From Pseudomonadota bacterium (GTDB lineage: Bacteria; Myxococcota_A; UBA9160; UBA4427): a DNA stretch of 47,404 nucleotides. This document shows positions 38,008 through 46,055 of the stretch, piece after piece; within the stretch, counting starts at the first letter, position 1, and the number at the start of each line of letters is the position of its first letter. Made by a program: the position numbers and the translations under genes. The notes under the pieces are model-generated. The model was not told the origin of the DNA and did not search any database. It worked only from the letters and a program-made list of their open reading frames with translations. The stretch lies in the NCBI GenBank assembly GCA_022361175.1, contig JAKSBN010000394.1, forward strand, positions 1 through 47,404, read 5' to 3'.

Positions 38008-41000
38008 ATGCCGCGTGCGACAGACGTGGTCGTCGTCGGCGCGGGGCCGACGGGCTGCACTGCCGCACTCGCGCACGCGCGTCGGGGCGCGCGTGTCCTG
38101 CTGCTCGAAGCCGAACCGAAGGCCGCGCAGCGCCTGGCGGGCGAATGGCTGCACCCGCCCGCGTTGGCGGCGCTGTCCTCGCTGGGCATCGAGCTCGATG
38201 CCACGGCGGGACCGCCGGGCCGAGGCTTCGCCGTGTTTCCCGACGACGGCAGCGAGCCCGTCGTCCTGCCCTATCCGGAACGCGCGCTGGGATGGAGCGG
38301 CGAGCACGCGCACCTGGTGGCGCAACTGCGAGCCCAGGTCGCCGACCACGCGCACATCACCTACGTGCCCGGCGCGCGGGTCGTGCACGTGTCCGCGGGA
38401 GACGTGGCGTATCGGCGCGATCGGGGCGAGCCCGTGCACGTGCGCGCGGGCCGCATCGTCGGCGCCGACGGACGTTCGTCGGTCGTGCGGGCCTCGCTCG
38501 AGCTGGCGCCCGATCGGGTCACGATCTCCCACATGGCCGGGCTGCGTCTGCGGGGCGTCTCCCTTCCTTACGAAGGCCACGGCCACGTGTTCCTGGGTGG
38601 TCCCGGCCCCGCTCTCGCCTACCGACTGGACCCCGACAGCATTCGGGTGTGTCTGGACGTGCCCTCCGCCTCGCGCCGTCGACGCGAACCGGCCGCGCTG
38701 TGGGACGAGTTCGGCCCCGTCCTCCCGGAAGCCTGGCGTCCCGCGCTGCGCGAGGCGCTCCGCGACGGCGCCGTGCGTTGGGCCGCCAACCAAGCCCGCC
38801 CCCGTCAGCACTACGGCGCAGACTCCCGGGCCCTGGTTGGCGATGCCGTCGGCTACCCCCATCCCCTCACGGCCGTCGGCATGACGCTCGGCATGGGAGA
38901 TGCCGTGGCGCTGGCGGGGGCGTCCGACCTCGCGTCCTATCGCCTGGCTCGCCAACGCGCCTCCTGGGTGCCCGAGCTCCTGGCCGTCGCGCTCTACGAC
39001 GTGCTTTCCAGCGATGCGGATTCGGCAACGGCCGTCCGCCGTGCGGTGGTGGACCGCTGGCGGCGATCCGAACGCGAGCGATCGCGCACCATGGCAACGC
39101 TGGGCGCCATCGACCCGTCGCGGTCGGCATTCGCAAAGAGCTTCCTGGGCGCCGCCACCTCGGGCCTCGGGCGGATCGCCGCCTCCGCCCGGCGCGAGCG
39201 CCGCCCGGCGCGGGTGGGCGGCGCGGTTTCCGACCTGGCTCGCCGCGGGGTGTGGCTCGGCACGGGACTCCTGGGGGCCGTCTCCGCGCGTCGGCCCCAC
39301 ACCGTCCAGAGCCCGGAACCCACGGCGGCCGCACCCGTCACGACGGCGTCCAGGACGTCGCCCGCGGAGGCCTTGCGCCGCGGCGCGAAGGGTCTCGTCT
39401 CGCTGCAGCGGCCCGATGGAAGCTTCGAGGGCGAGGTCCACTGGAGCCCGCTGCTCGCCGCGCAGTACACGCTGCTGTGCCACCTCTGCGGCCGGCGGCT
39501 CTCCGAGTCCCGGCGCCGGGCTCTGCTGCGGCAATTCCGGACCACGGCGCTGCCGTCCGGCGGCTACGGGCTGCACGCGCTCTCGCCGCCCTATCTGTTC
39601 GTCACGGCGCTCGTCTACACGGCGGCCCGCCTGCTGGGCGCCGACCCCGAAGAGCGCTGGATGGCCGGCGCGCGCGCCTTCCTCCAGCGCGAGGACGTCC
39701 GCCGCATCCCGAGCTGGGGCAAGTTCTGGCTGGCGCTCGTCGGGTTGTACGACTGGGAGGGCGTGCCGCCGGTGGTTCCCGAGTTGTGGGCCCTGCCCGA
39801 GTCGCTGCCGGCGCACCCGTCCCACTTCTATTGCCACACCCGGATGATCTACCTGGCGATGGCGGTTCTGGCGGCGCGGCGGCCGGCACCCCCGCCTTCG
39901 GACGAGATCGCCGCGCTGCGCCGGGAGCTCTTTCCGGGCGGCTTCGAGCGGGTGGACTGGCCCCGCGCGCGCACGCTGCTTCGCAAGGAGGAGATCCACA
40001 CCTGGCCCAGCCTGGCCCTGCGGCTCGTCAACCGCGCCCTGGTGGTGCTCGATCGGCACCGGCGCGGCCCCGGGCGAGAGCCCCTGCTGCGCGAGCTGGA
40101 GGAGCGCATTCGCTACGAGCTGCGCACCACCACGCATTCCAGCATCTCGCCGGTCAGCGGTTTTCTCAACATCCTGGCGCTGCGGTCCGGCGATCCAGAC
40201 GACCCCGACGCCGCCCGCGCCATCGACCGGATCGAGACCTGGATCTGGCAGGACGCCGAGCACGGGCTGCGCGTGGCCGGAGCCAAGAGCGAGTCGTGGG
40301 ATTCGGCGTTCGCCCTGCAGGCGTTGGCGGCGGCGCGCCCCCATGCCGGCGTCGATCTCGAGCCGGCCATCGAGCGCGGGGTCGCCTTCCTGCGGCGGCA
40401 GCAGATCCGAGAGAGCTTCCCGGGCCACGCTGCCGCGTACCGACTCGATCCGCTCGGAGGCTGGGGCTTCTCGGGCATCTGGCACGGCTGGCCGGTGAGC
40501 GACTGCACCGCGGAGGCCGTCTGCGCGCTCCAGGACGTAGACGCCGCCGCAGCTCCCGACGCCGTGCTGCGCGACGCCGCCGGCTTCCTGCTTCGGTGCG
40601 AGAACCCGGGCGGCGGCTTCGGCAGCTACGAAGCGCGGCGCACGCGGCTGCCGCTCGAGTGGCTGAACCCGGCCGAGATGTTCGGCGACTCCATGAGCGA
40701 GCACGCCTACGTGGAGTGCACCGCATCGTGCGTCGCCGCCCTGGCGACCCTCGCGCGACGCGACCCCGCCCTCATCGGCGACCGCGGGCGGCAGGCCATC
40801 CGCCGCGGCGAGGTCCGGCTGCGGCGGCTCCAGCGCGCCGACGGCGCCTGGCGCGGCGTCTGGGGCGTGCACATGATCTACGGCACCTACTTCGGCGTGC
40901 GCGGTCTGTTGGCGGCCGGCGTGCGCCCGCGCGATCCGGCCGTGCGGCGCGCCTGTCGCTGGCTGCTGTCCACCCAGCGCGCGGACGGCGGCTGGGGAGA

Positions 41001-41313
41001 GGACGCGGACGGCTGTCTCTCGGGCACCTACGTCGCACACCGGGAAGGACAGGTCACCCAGACGGCCTGGGCGCTGTTGGCGCTCTTGGAGGCGCGCGAA
41101 CCGGACTGGGCCGCGCTCGAGCGCGGCGCGCACTTCCTAGCCGCCCGGCTGCGCCCGGACGGCACGTGGCCGAAGCAGGATCCGGTGGGCGTGTTCTTCC
41201 ACACGGCGCTGCTCGACTACGACCTCTACCGCCAGATGTTTCCGCTGTGGGCCCTCGCGGCCTTCGAAGCGCGGCGCGCCCAACGCGAGGCCGTCGCCCA
41301 GACCGACGAGTAG
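38008..41313 (+). CDS. Squalene monooxygenase-oxidosqualene cyclase fusion protein
   Basis: A 1101-residue protein from ATG 38008 (GTG 38005 or TTG 37999 also possible). Residues 1-425 are a squalene-monooxygenase-like flavoprotein: dinucleotide motif VVVVGAGPTGCTAA (7-20), DG motif GADGRSS (152-158), and GDAVGYPHPLTAVGMTLGMGD (278-298), matching the FAD-binding GD region with PLTGGGMT of eukaryotic SQLE. No N-terminal membrane anchor is present. A Pro/Ala/Thr-rich linker (about 425-455) leads to a full triterpene cyclase (455-1090). It has the oxidosqualene-type SDCTAE motif (catalytic Asp832), FYCHTRMIYL (His610), QW-type repeats, WGVHMIYGTYFGVRGLLAAG and a FFHTALLDYDLYRQMFPLWAL end. Squalene-hopene cyclases have DxDDTA instead. 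It should epoxidize squalene and cyclize the product to a sterol-type skeleton. First gene of the isoprenoid operon. Confidence 0.9.
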   Translation: MPRATDVVVVGAGPTGCTAALAHARRGARVLLLEAEPKAAQRLAGEWLHPPALAALSSLGIELDATAGPPGRGFAVFPDDGSEPVVLPYPERALGWSGEHAHLVAQLRAQVADHAHITYVPGARVVHVSAGDVAYRRDRGEPVHVRAGRIVGADGRSSVVRASLELAPDRVTISHMAGLRLRGVSLPYEGHGHVFLGGPGPALAYRLDPDSIRVCLDVPSASRRRREPAALWDEFGPVLPEAWRPALREALRDGAVRWAANQARPRQHYGADSRALVGDAVGYPHPLTAVGMTLGMGDAVALAGASDLASYRLARQRASWVPELLAVALYDVLSSDADSATAVRRAVVDRWRRSERERSRTMATLGAIDPSRSAFAKSFLGAATSGLGRIAASARRERRPARVGGAVSDLARRGVWLGTGLLGAVSARRPHTVQSPEPTAAAPVTTASRTSPAEALRRGAKGLVSLQRPDGSFEGEVHWSPLLAAQYTLLCHLCGRRLSESRRRALLRQFRTTALPSGGYGLHALSPPYLFVTALVYTAARLLGADPEERWMAGARAFLQREDVRRIPSWGKFWLALVGLYDWEGVPPVVPELWALPESLPAHPSHFYCHTRMIYLAMAVLAARRPAPPPSDEIAALRRELFPGGFERVDWPRARTLLRKEEIHTWPSLALRLVNRALVVLDRHRRGPGREPLLRELEERIRYELRTTTHSSISPVSGFLNILALRSGDPDDPDAARAIDRIETWIWQDAEHGLRVAGAKSESWDSAFALQALAAARPHAGVDLEPAIERGVAFLRRQQIRESFPGHAAAYRLDPLGGWGFSGIWHGWPVSDCTAEAVCALQDVDAAAAPDAVLRDAAGFLLRCENPGGGFGSYEARRTRLPLEWLNPAEMFGDSMSEHAYVECTASCVAALATLARRDPALIGDRGRQAIRRGEVRLRRLQRADGAWRGVWGVHMIYGTYFGVRGLLAAGVRPRDPAVRRACRWLLSTQRADGGWGEDADGCLSGTYVAHREGQVTQTAWALLALLEAREPDWAALERGAHFLAARLRPDGTWPKQDPVGVFFHTALLDYDLYRQMFPLWALAAFEARRAQREAVAQTDE

Positions 41314-41362
41314 ACCCGACTGTCGCAGCCGCGCACGCCGCGGTGCGAAGAAAGGACGCGCC

Positions 41363-43168
41363 CTGTCGACCCAGCAATCCGCTCGAGCCCTGTCCGTCCA
41401 ACCCGAAACGGCCGAGTCGCCGACCCGCCTCGACGCCATCGAGGATCCGGCCGACCTGCGCGCCCTACCGCGACGGCGCCTGCCGGAGGTGGCCCGCGCC
41501 CTGCGCGAGCACCTGATCGACCTGGGCGCCCGGCGCGGGGGGCACTTCGGAGGCAGCCTCGGAACGGTCGAGCTCGCGGTGGCCATCCACGCCGTCTTCG
41601 ACACGCCGCGCGACCGCGTGATCTGGGACGTAGGCCACCAGGCCTACGGCCACAAGGCACTGACCGGAAGACGCGACGCCCTCGACAAGGTCAAGCACCG
41701 CGACGGGCCGAGCGGCTTCCTGCGCCGGGTGGAGAGCCCGTACGACGTCTTCGGCGCCGGACACGCGGGCACGTCGGTCTCGGCGGGGCTCGGCGTGGCC
41801 GAGGGCCTGCGCCGCACCGGCCGCAAGAACCGCTCCGTGGTGGTGATCGGAGACGGTGCGGCCACGGCCGGCATGGCCTTCGAAGCCCTGAACCACGCCG
41901 GCCACATCGGCAGCGACGTGTGCGTCATCCTGAACGACAACGGCATGTCGATCGCGCCCAACGTGGGCGGCCTCAACCGCTCCGGCGACTACCGGGCCTA
42001 CGCGGAGGCGCTCGGTTGGTCCTATTCGGGGCCCGTCGACGGCCACGACCTGGACGCGCTGCTGCCGGCCCTGGAGCGTACCCGCGACGCCGCCGGGCCG
42101 CGGCTCCTCCACGTGCGAACCGTGAAGGGACGGGGCTTCGAGCCGGCGGAGCACGACCCCTTCCGCTGGCACGCCACCACCCCCTTCGACCCTGCCACGG
42201 GCCAGCGCGCCGGGGGCGCTTCGAAGCGCTCCTGGACGGCGGCATTCGCGGACGCCCTGGCCGAGCGCGCGGATCGGGATCCGTCGCTGGTCGCCATCAC
42301 GGCCGCCATGCCCGACGGCACCGGCCTCGACCGCTTCGCGGAGCGCCACGCCGACCGCGTCTACGACGTGGGGATCGCGGAGCAGCACGCCGTCACTTTT
42401 GCGGCCGGTCTGGCGGCCGAGGGTCTGCGCCCCGTGTGCGCCATCTACTCGACGTTCCTGCAGCGCGCTTTCGACCAGATCGTCCACGACGTGGCGCTGC
42501 AGGACCTGCCCGTCGTCTTCGCCCTCGACCGGGCCGGCCTGGTGGGCGCCGACGGTCCGACTCACCACGGCGTCTTCGACCTGGCGTACCTGCGCCTGAT
42601 CCCGGGCCTCGTGGTGGCCGCCCCGCGCGACGAGAACGAGCTGCGCAACCTGCTGGCCACGGCCCTCGAGAACCGCCGCCCGTTCGCACTGCGCTTCCCG
42701 CGCGGCCCCGTGCCGGAGGGTGCGTGCGACCCCGACCCCAAGCCGGTGGCGCTCGGAAGCTCGGTGCGCCTGCGCGACGGCAACGACGTCGCCCTGGTGG
42801 GAATCGGCAAGACCGTGAACGAGGTGCTGGCGGCCGCCGACGCCCTGGCGGCGCGGGGGATCCAAGCGCGCGTCCTCGACGCCCGCTTCGTGAAACCCCT
42901 CGACGTGGACGCCCTGGTCGACGCCGCGGCGACGTGCCGGAGGATCGTGACGGTCGAGGACAACGGCCTTCACGGCGGCTTCGGCAGCGCCGTCCTGGAG
43001 GCTCTGGCCGAGCGCTGCCCCGGTGCGCCCGTCTTGACGCTGGGCCTGCCCGATCGCTTCGTCGACCACGGGGACGTCAACCTGCAATGGCGCGAGGCCG
43101 AGATCGACGCCGAGTCGATCGCCAGCCGCACCGAGCGCTGGCTCGAACGCCTCGAGGAGGGAACATGA
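41363..43168 (+). CDS. dxs: 1-deoxy-D-xylulose-5-phosphate synthase
   Basis: About 601 residues. The first ATG/GTG/TTG in frame (GTG 41489) would remove conserved N-terminal sequence (ADLRALPRRRLPEVARALR). CTG 41363, with AAAGGA six bases upstream, gives a normal N-terminus. TPP motif VVIGDGAATAGMAFEALNHAG with DNG, the WDVGHQAYGHKALTGR and GHAGTSVSAGLG segments, and the transketolase pyrimidine domain (VGIAEQHAVTFAAGLA, DRAGLVGADGPTHHG) are all present. It makes DXP from pyruvate and glyceraldehyde 3-phosphate, the entry step of the MEP pathway. Overlaps hpnD by four bases (ATGA). Confidence 0.95.
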   Translation: MSTQQSARALSVQPETAESPTRLDAIEDPADLRALPRRRLPEVARALREHLIDLGARRGGHFGGSLGTVELAVAIHAVFDTPRDRVIWDVGHQAYGHKALTGRRDALDKVKHRDGPSGFLRRVESPYDVFGAGHAGTSVSAGLGVAEGLRRTGRKNRSVVVIGDGAATAGMAFEALNHAGHIGSDVCVILNDNGMSIAPNVGGLNRSGDYRAYAEALGWSYSGPVDGHDLDALLPALERTRDAAGPRLLHVRTVKGRGFEPAEHDPFRWHATTPFDPATGQRAGGASKRSWTAAFADALAERADRDPSLVAITAAMPDGTGLDRFAERHADRVYDVGIAEQHAVTFAAGLAAEGLRPVCAIYSTFLQRAFDQIVHDVALQDLPVVFALDRAGLVGADGPTHHGVFDLAYLRLIPGLVVAAPRDENELRNLLATALENRRPFALRFPRGPVPEGACDPDPKPVALGSSVRLRDGNDVALVGIGKTVNEVLAAADALAARGIQARVLDARFVKPLDVDALVDAAATCRRIVTVEDNGLHGGFGSAVLEALAERCPGAPVLTLGLPDRFVDHGDVNLQWREAEIDAESIASRTERWLERLEEGT

Positions 43169-44070
43169 GCGAGCTCCAGCCCGATCTCGTTCGGGCCTAC
43201 CAGCACTGCCGCGACGTGACGCGCCGCAGCGGCTCGTCCTTCGCGTCGGCGTTCTGGATGCTGCCGGCACCGCAGCGACGGGCCCTGCACGCCGTCTACG
43301 CGTTCTGCCGCCTGGCCGACGACATCGCCGACGATCCGGACGTGCACGGCGACCGCAACCGCCTGCTGGGGCGCTGGCGCGAGGAGCTCGACCGCAGCTA
43401 TCGCGGCGTGCCCGAGCATCCGGTGGGCCGAGCGCTGGCCGATGCCGCCGCTCGCTTCGAGCTGCCGGAGTCGCTGTTCCACGACCTGCTGCTGGGCGTG
43501 GAATGGGATCTCACGGGCGGCACCGTCGAGACCTACGACGACCTGCGCCGCTACTGCTACCGCGTGGCCTCGACGGTGGGGCTCCTGGTGGTGCGCATCC
43601 TGGGCTACCGCCATCCGGGCTCGCTCGACTACGCCGAGGAGATGGGAATCGCGGTGCAGCTCACCAACGTGCTGCGCGACGTGGGCGAAGACGCCGCCAG
43701 CGGGCGCACCTACCTCCCCCGGGCCGATCTCGAGCGCTTCGGGGTGAACGAGCTGGCGCTGAAGAACCGCGAGCTGGTGGATGAGCTGCGGTTGCTGCTG
43801 GGCTTCTACGCGGAACGGGCGCGCATCCACTACGCCCGCGCCGCGGCGCTGCTGCCGGAGGCCGATCGCCGGCGCCTGCGGCCCGCCGAGGCGATGGGCG
43901 CCATCTACCGCGCCCTGCTGGAGGAGCTGCAGCGTCAGGGCTTCCCCTGCCTGCAGCGCTCGGTGCGGCTCTCGAAGCGCCGGCGCGTGGCCATCGCCGC
44001 CTCGATCTGGCTCGGCCGACCGAGTTCGCCCGCCTGGTCGTCTCCGGCCGCCAACGGTGCGCTCTCGTGA
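43165..44070 (+). CDS. hpnD: Presqualene diphosphate synthase HpnD
   Basis: A 301-residue trans-isoprenyl diphosphate synthase. GGAGGG precedes the ATG, which overlaps the dxs stop. The two Asp-rich motifs are RLADDIADD (about 51-59) and [18 protein letters not shown] (about 170-187), with the YAFCRLADD and YCYRVASTVG signatures of squalene/phytoene synthases. In the HpnCDE route HpnD joins two farnesyl diphosphates to presqualene diphosphate. The tail after about 270 is Ser/Pro-rich. Next to hpnC and hpnE the HpnD assignment is firm. Confidence 0.92.
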   Translation: MSELQPDLVRAYQHCRDVTRRSGSSFASAFWMLPAPQRRALHAVYAFCRLADDIADDPDVHGDRNRLLGRWREELDRSYRGVPEHPVGRALADAAARFELPESLFHDLLLGVEWDLTGGTVETYDDLRRYCYRVASTVGLLVVRILGYRHPGSLDYAEEMGIAVQLTNVLRDVGEDAASGRTYLPRADLERFGVNELALKNRELVDELRLLLGFYAERARIHYARAAALLPEADRRRLRPAEAMGAIYRALLEELQRQGFPCLQRSVRLSKRRRVAIAASIWLGRPSSPAWSSPAANGALS

Positions 44071-45110
44071 GCGACCTCCTGGCGCGCAAGAACGCGCACT
44101 TGTCGCTGTGCGCCGAAGGCGACGTCGAGCACCGCACCGGCACCCTGCTGGACCAGGTCCACCTGGTGCACGACGCCCTGCCGGAACTGGCGTTCGACGA
44201 GGTCGACCTCTCGGTGACGTGGTGGGGCCGCTCGCTGCAGCTGCCCATCCTGATCACGGGCATGACCGGTGGCACGCCCGAGGCCGCCCGCGTGAACCGC
44301 GAACTCGCCGCCGCCGCACAGAAGCACGGACTGGCTCTGGGCGTCGGATCACAGCGCGCGATGCTGCGCGATCCGGCGACCGCGTGGACCTATCAGCTAC
44401 GCGATCACGCGCCGGACGTCCCGATCCTCGCCAACCTGGGCGCCGTGCAGGCCCGCGACGCGGGTGACCTGGAGATCCTGGAGCTCGTCCGCAGCATCGA
44501 CGCCGACGCCCTCTGTATCCACCTGAACCCGGCCCAGGAACTGGTGCAGGACGACGGCGACCGCGACTTCCGCGGCTGCCTCGCGCGCATCGGCGAGCTG
44601 GTGGAGACGTGCCCGTTCCCGATCGTGGTGAAGGAAACCGGCTGCGGCCTGGGGCCCGCGACGCTCTCCCGCCTCTGCGAGACCGGCGCCTCGTGGGTCG
44701 ACGTCTCCGGCCGCGGAGGCACCAGCTGGACCGGCGTCGAAGCCCTGCGCGGTGCGTCGTCGCGCCAACAGTGGTTGGGCAGCGTGCTGCGCGAGTGGGG
44801 CATCCCGACCGCGGCGGCCATCGGCTACGGCTGCGACGCGGGATTGCGCGTGCTGGCTTCCGGCGGGATCCGCGATGCGCTCGACGCCGCGCGCGCCTTC
44901 GCGCTGGGCGCGGAGGGCGTGGGCATGGCGCTGCCCTTCCTGCGCGCGCTCACGGGCGGGGGCCCCGCGGCCCTGTCCCAGGAGATCGATCGTCTCCGAG
45001 AGGGACTGCGAGCCGTCTGCGTGCTGACGGGGACGCGTCACGTGCAGGCGCTGCGGGAGGCGCCGCGCGTGCTCGGCCCCGAGCTGCGGATGTGGGGGGA
45101 GCGTCGGTGA
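44067..45110 (+). CDS. fni: Isopentenyl-diphosphate delta-isomerase, type 2 (FMN-dependent)
   Basis: A 347-residue TIM-barrel flavoenzyme. The GTG start overlaps the hpnD stop (GTGA). Family motifs: RKNAHLSLC, ILITGMTGGTPEA, LGVGSQRAML, NLGAVQARD, HLNPAQELVQ with the conserved Gln, VVKETGCGLG, and ASGGIRDALDAARAFALGA near the FMN phosphate. It converts IPP to DMAPP, balancing the two C5 units. It sits inside the squalene operon. Confidence 0.93.
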   Translation: MSDLLARKNAHLSLCAEGDVEHRTGTLLDQVHLVHDALPELAFDEVDLSVTWWGRSLQLPILITGMTGGTPEAARVNRELAAAAQKHGLALGVGSQRAMLRDPATAWTYQLRDHAPDVPILANLGAVQARDAGDLEILELVRSIDADALCIHLNPAQELVQDDGDRDFRGCLARIGELVETCPFPIVVKETGCGLGPATLSRLCETGASWVDVSGRGGTSWTGVEALRGASSRQQWLGSVLREWGIPTAAAIGYGCDAGLRVLASGGIRDALDAARAFALGAEGVGMALPFLRALTGGGPAALSQEIDRLREGLRAVCVLTGTRHVQALREAPRVLGPELRMWGERR

Positions 45111-45161
45111 CCACCTCCGCACCGGCCGAAAGGCCCTTCGCACGGCCCCGGAGCCGACGAG

Positions 45162-46055
45162 ATGGCTGAGCACTCGCAGGATCTCGAAACCCCGCTGGCC
45201 CTGGCCGCTCCCCCGGTCCACGGGTGGACCACGCCGGCGCCCGCGGAGATTCTGGAGCGCGCCCAGGGCGAGAACTTCCCCGTCGCTCTGCGCTGGCTGG
45301 GGCGGCGCCGGCGCCGACACTTGGGGGCCGTCTACGGTTTCGCCCGCCTGGTGGACTGGATCGGCGACGAGGCGCCCGGCGATCGCACGGCGCAGCTGGA
45401 CGCCCTCGAAGCCGACTTGGAACGGGCGTTTCTCGGCCGCCCGCGACATCCGCTCCTGCGGGCGCTGGTCCCTTCGCTGCGCGAGCTGGCGCTGCCGGCC
45501 GACCCCTTCCTGCGCTTGATCGAGGCGAATCGCCGCGACCAGGAGAAGACCCGCTACGCCACCTTCGACGAGTTGCTGGACTACTGCCGGCTGTCCGCCA
45601 ACCCGGTGGGCGAACTGGTGCTGTACATCTTCGAGGCCCACACTCCGGAGCGTCTGGCGCTCTCCGACGCCATCTGCACGGGGCTGCAGCTGGCCGAGCA
45701 CTGGCAGGACGTGGCGGAGGACAGGGACGACGGCCGCATCTACCTGCCCGCCGAGGACCTGGCACGGTTCTCCTGCCGCGAAAGCGACCTGGCCGGCACC
45801 ACGGCGCCCCCGCACGTGCGGGCCTTGATGCGCTTCCAGGTACAGCGCGCGCGCGACTGGCTCGCACGCGGAGGCGCGCTGGTGGGGCGACTCTCCGGGG
45901 CCGCGCGGCTGGCCGTCGCCGGTTATCGCGGCGGCGGAGAAGCGGCACTCGACGCCATCGCTCGCGCCGACTACGACGTCCTGCGCGGAACGCCGCGCAC
46001 GCGGCGCCGCGACGTTCTCCGCCGCGCGCTCGGCGCGTGGGTGCGCGGCCGATGA
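45162..46055 (+). CDS. hpnC: Hydroxysqualene synthase HpnC
   Basis: A 297-residue squalene/phytoene-synthase family protein. N-terminal NFPVALRWLGRRRRRHLGAVYGFARLVDWIGDE is the HpnC-type start, with the first Asp-rich motif. The second motif region is LAEHWQDVAEDRDDGRIYLP. HpnC converts presqualene diphosphate to hydroxysqualene. A 51-bp gap separates it from fni; GGAG lies upstream of ATG 45162. Its stop overlaps the hpnE start. Confidence 0.92.
   Translation: MAEHSQDLETPLALAAPPVHGWTTPAPAEILERAQGENFPVALRWLGRRRRRHLGAVYGFARLVDWIGDEAPGDRTAQLDALEADLERAFLGRPRHPLLRALVPSLRELALPADPFLRLIEANRRDQEKTRYATFDELLDYCRLSANPVGELVLYIFEAHTPERLALSDAICTGLQLAEHWQDVAEDRDDGRIYLPAEDLARFSCRESDLAGTTAPPHVRALMRFQVQRARDWLARGGALVGRLSGAARLAVAGYRGGGEAALDAIARADYDVLRGTPRTRRRDVLRRALGAWVRGR

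Noticed and set aside
37972..41133. A 1053-codon open frame antisense to the epoxidase-cyclase gene
   Set aside because: It is an antisense shadow of a high-GC gene: composition is Gln/Ala/Arg/Gly-biased, no domain motif is present, and the sense strand encodes clear FAD and cyclase motifs.
39360..41313. Squalene-hopene cyclase
   Set aside because: The protonating motif is SDCTAE, not DxDDTA, and the flanking GGWGFS...HGWPVSDCTAE and FYCH segments are those of oxidosqualene cyclases.
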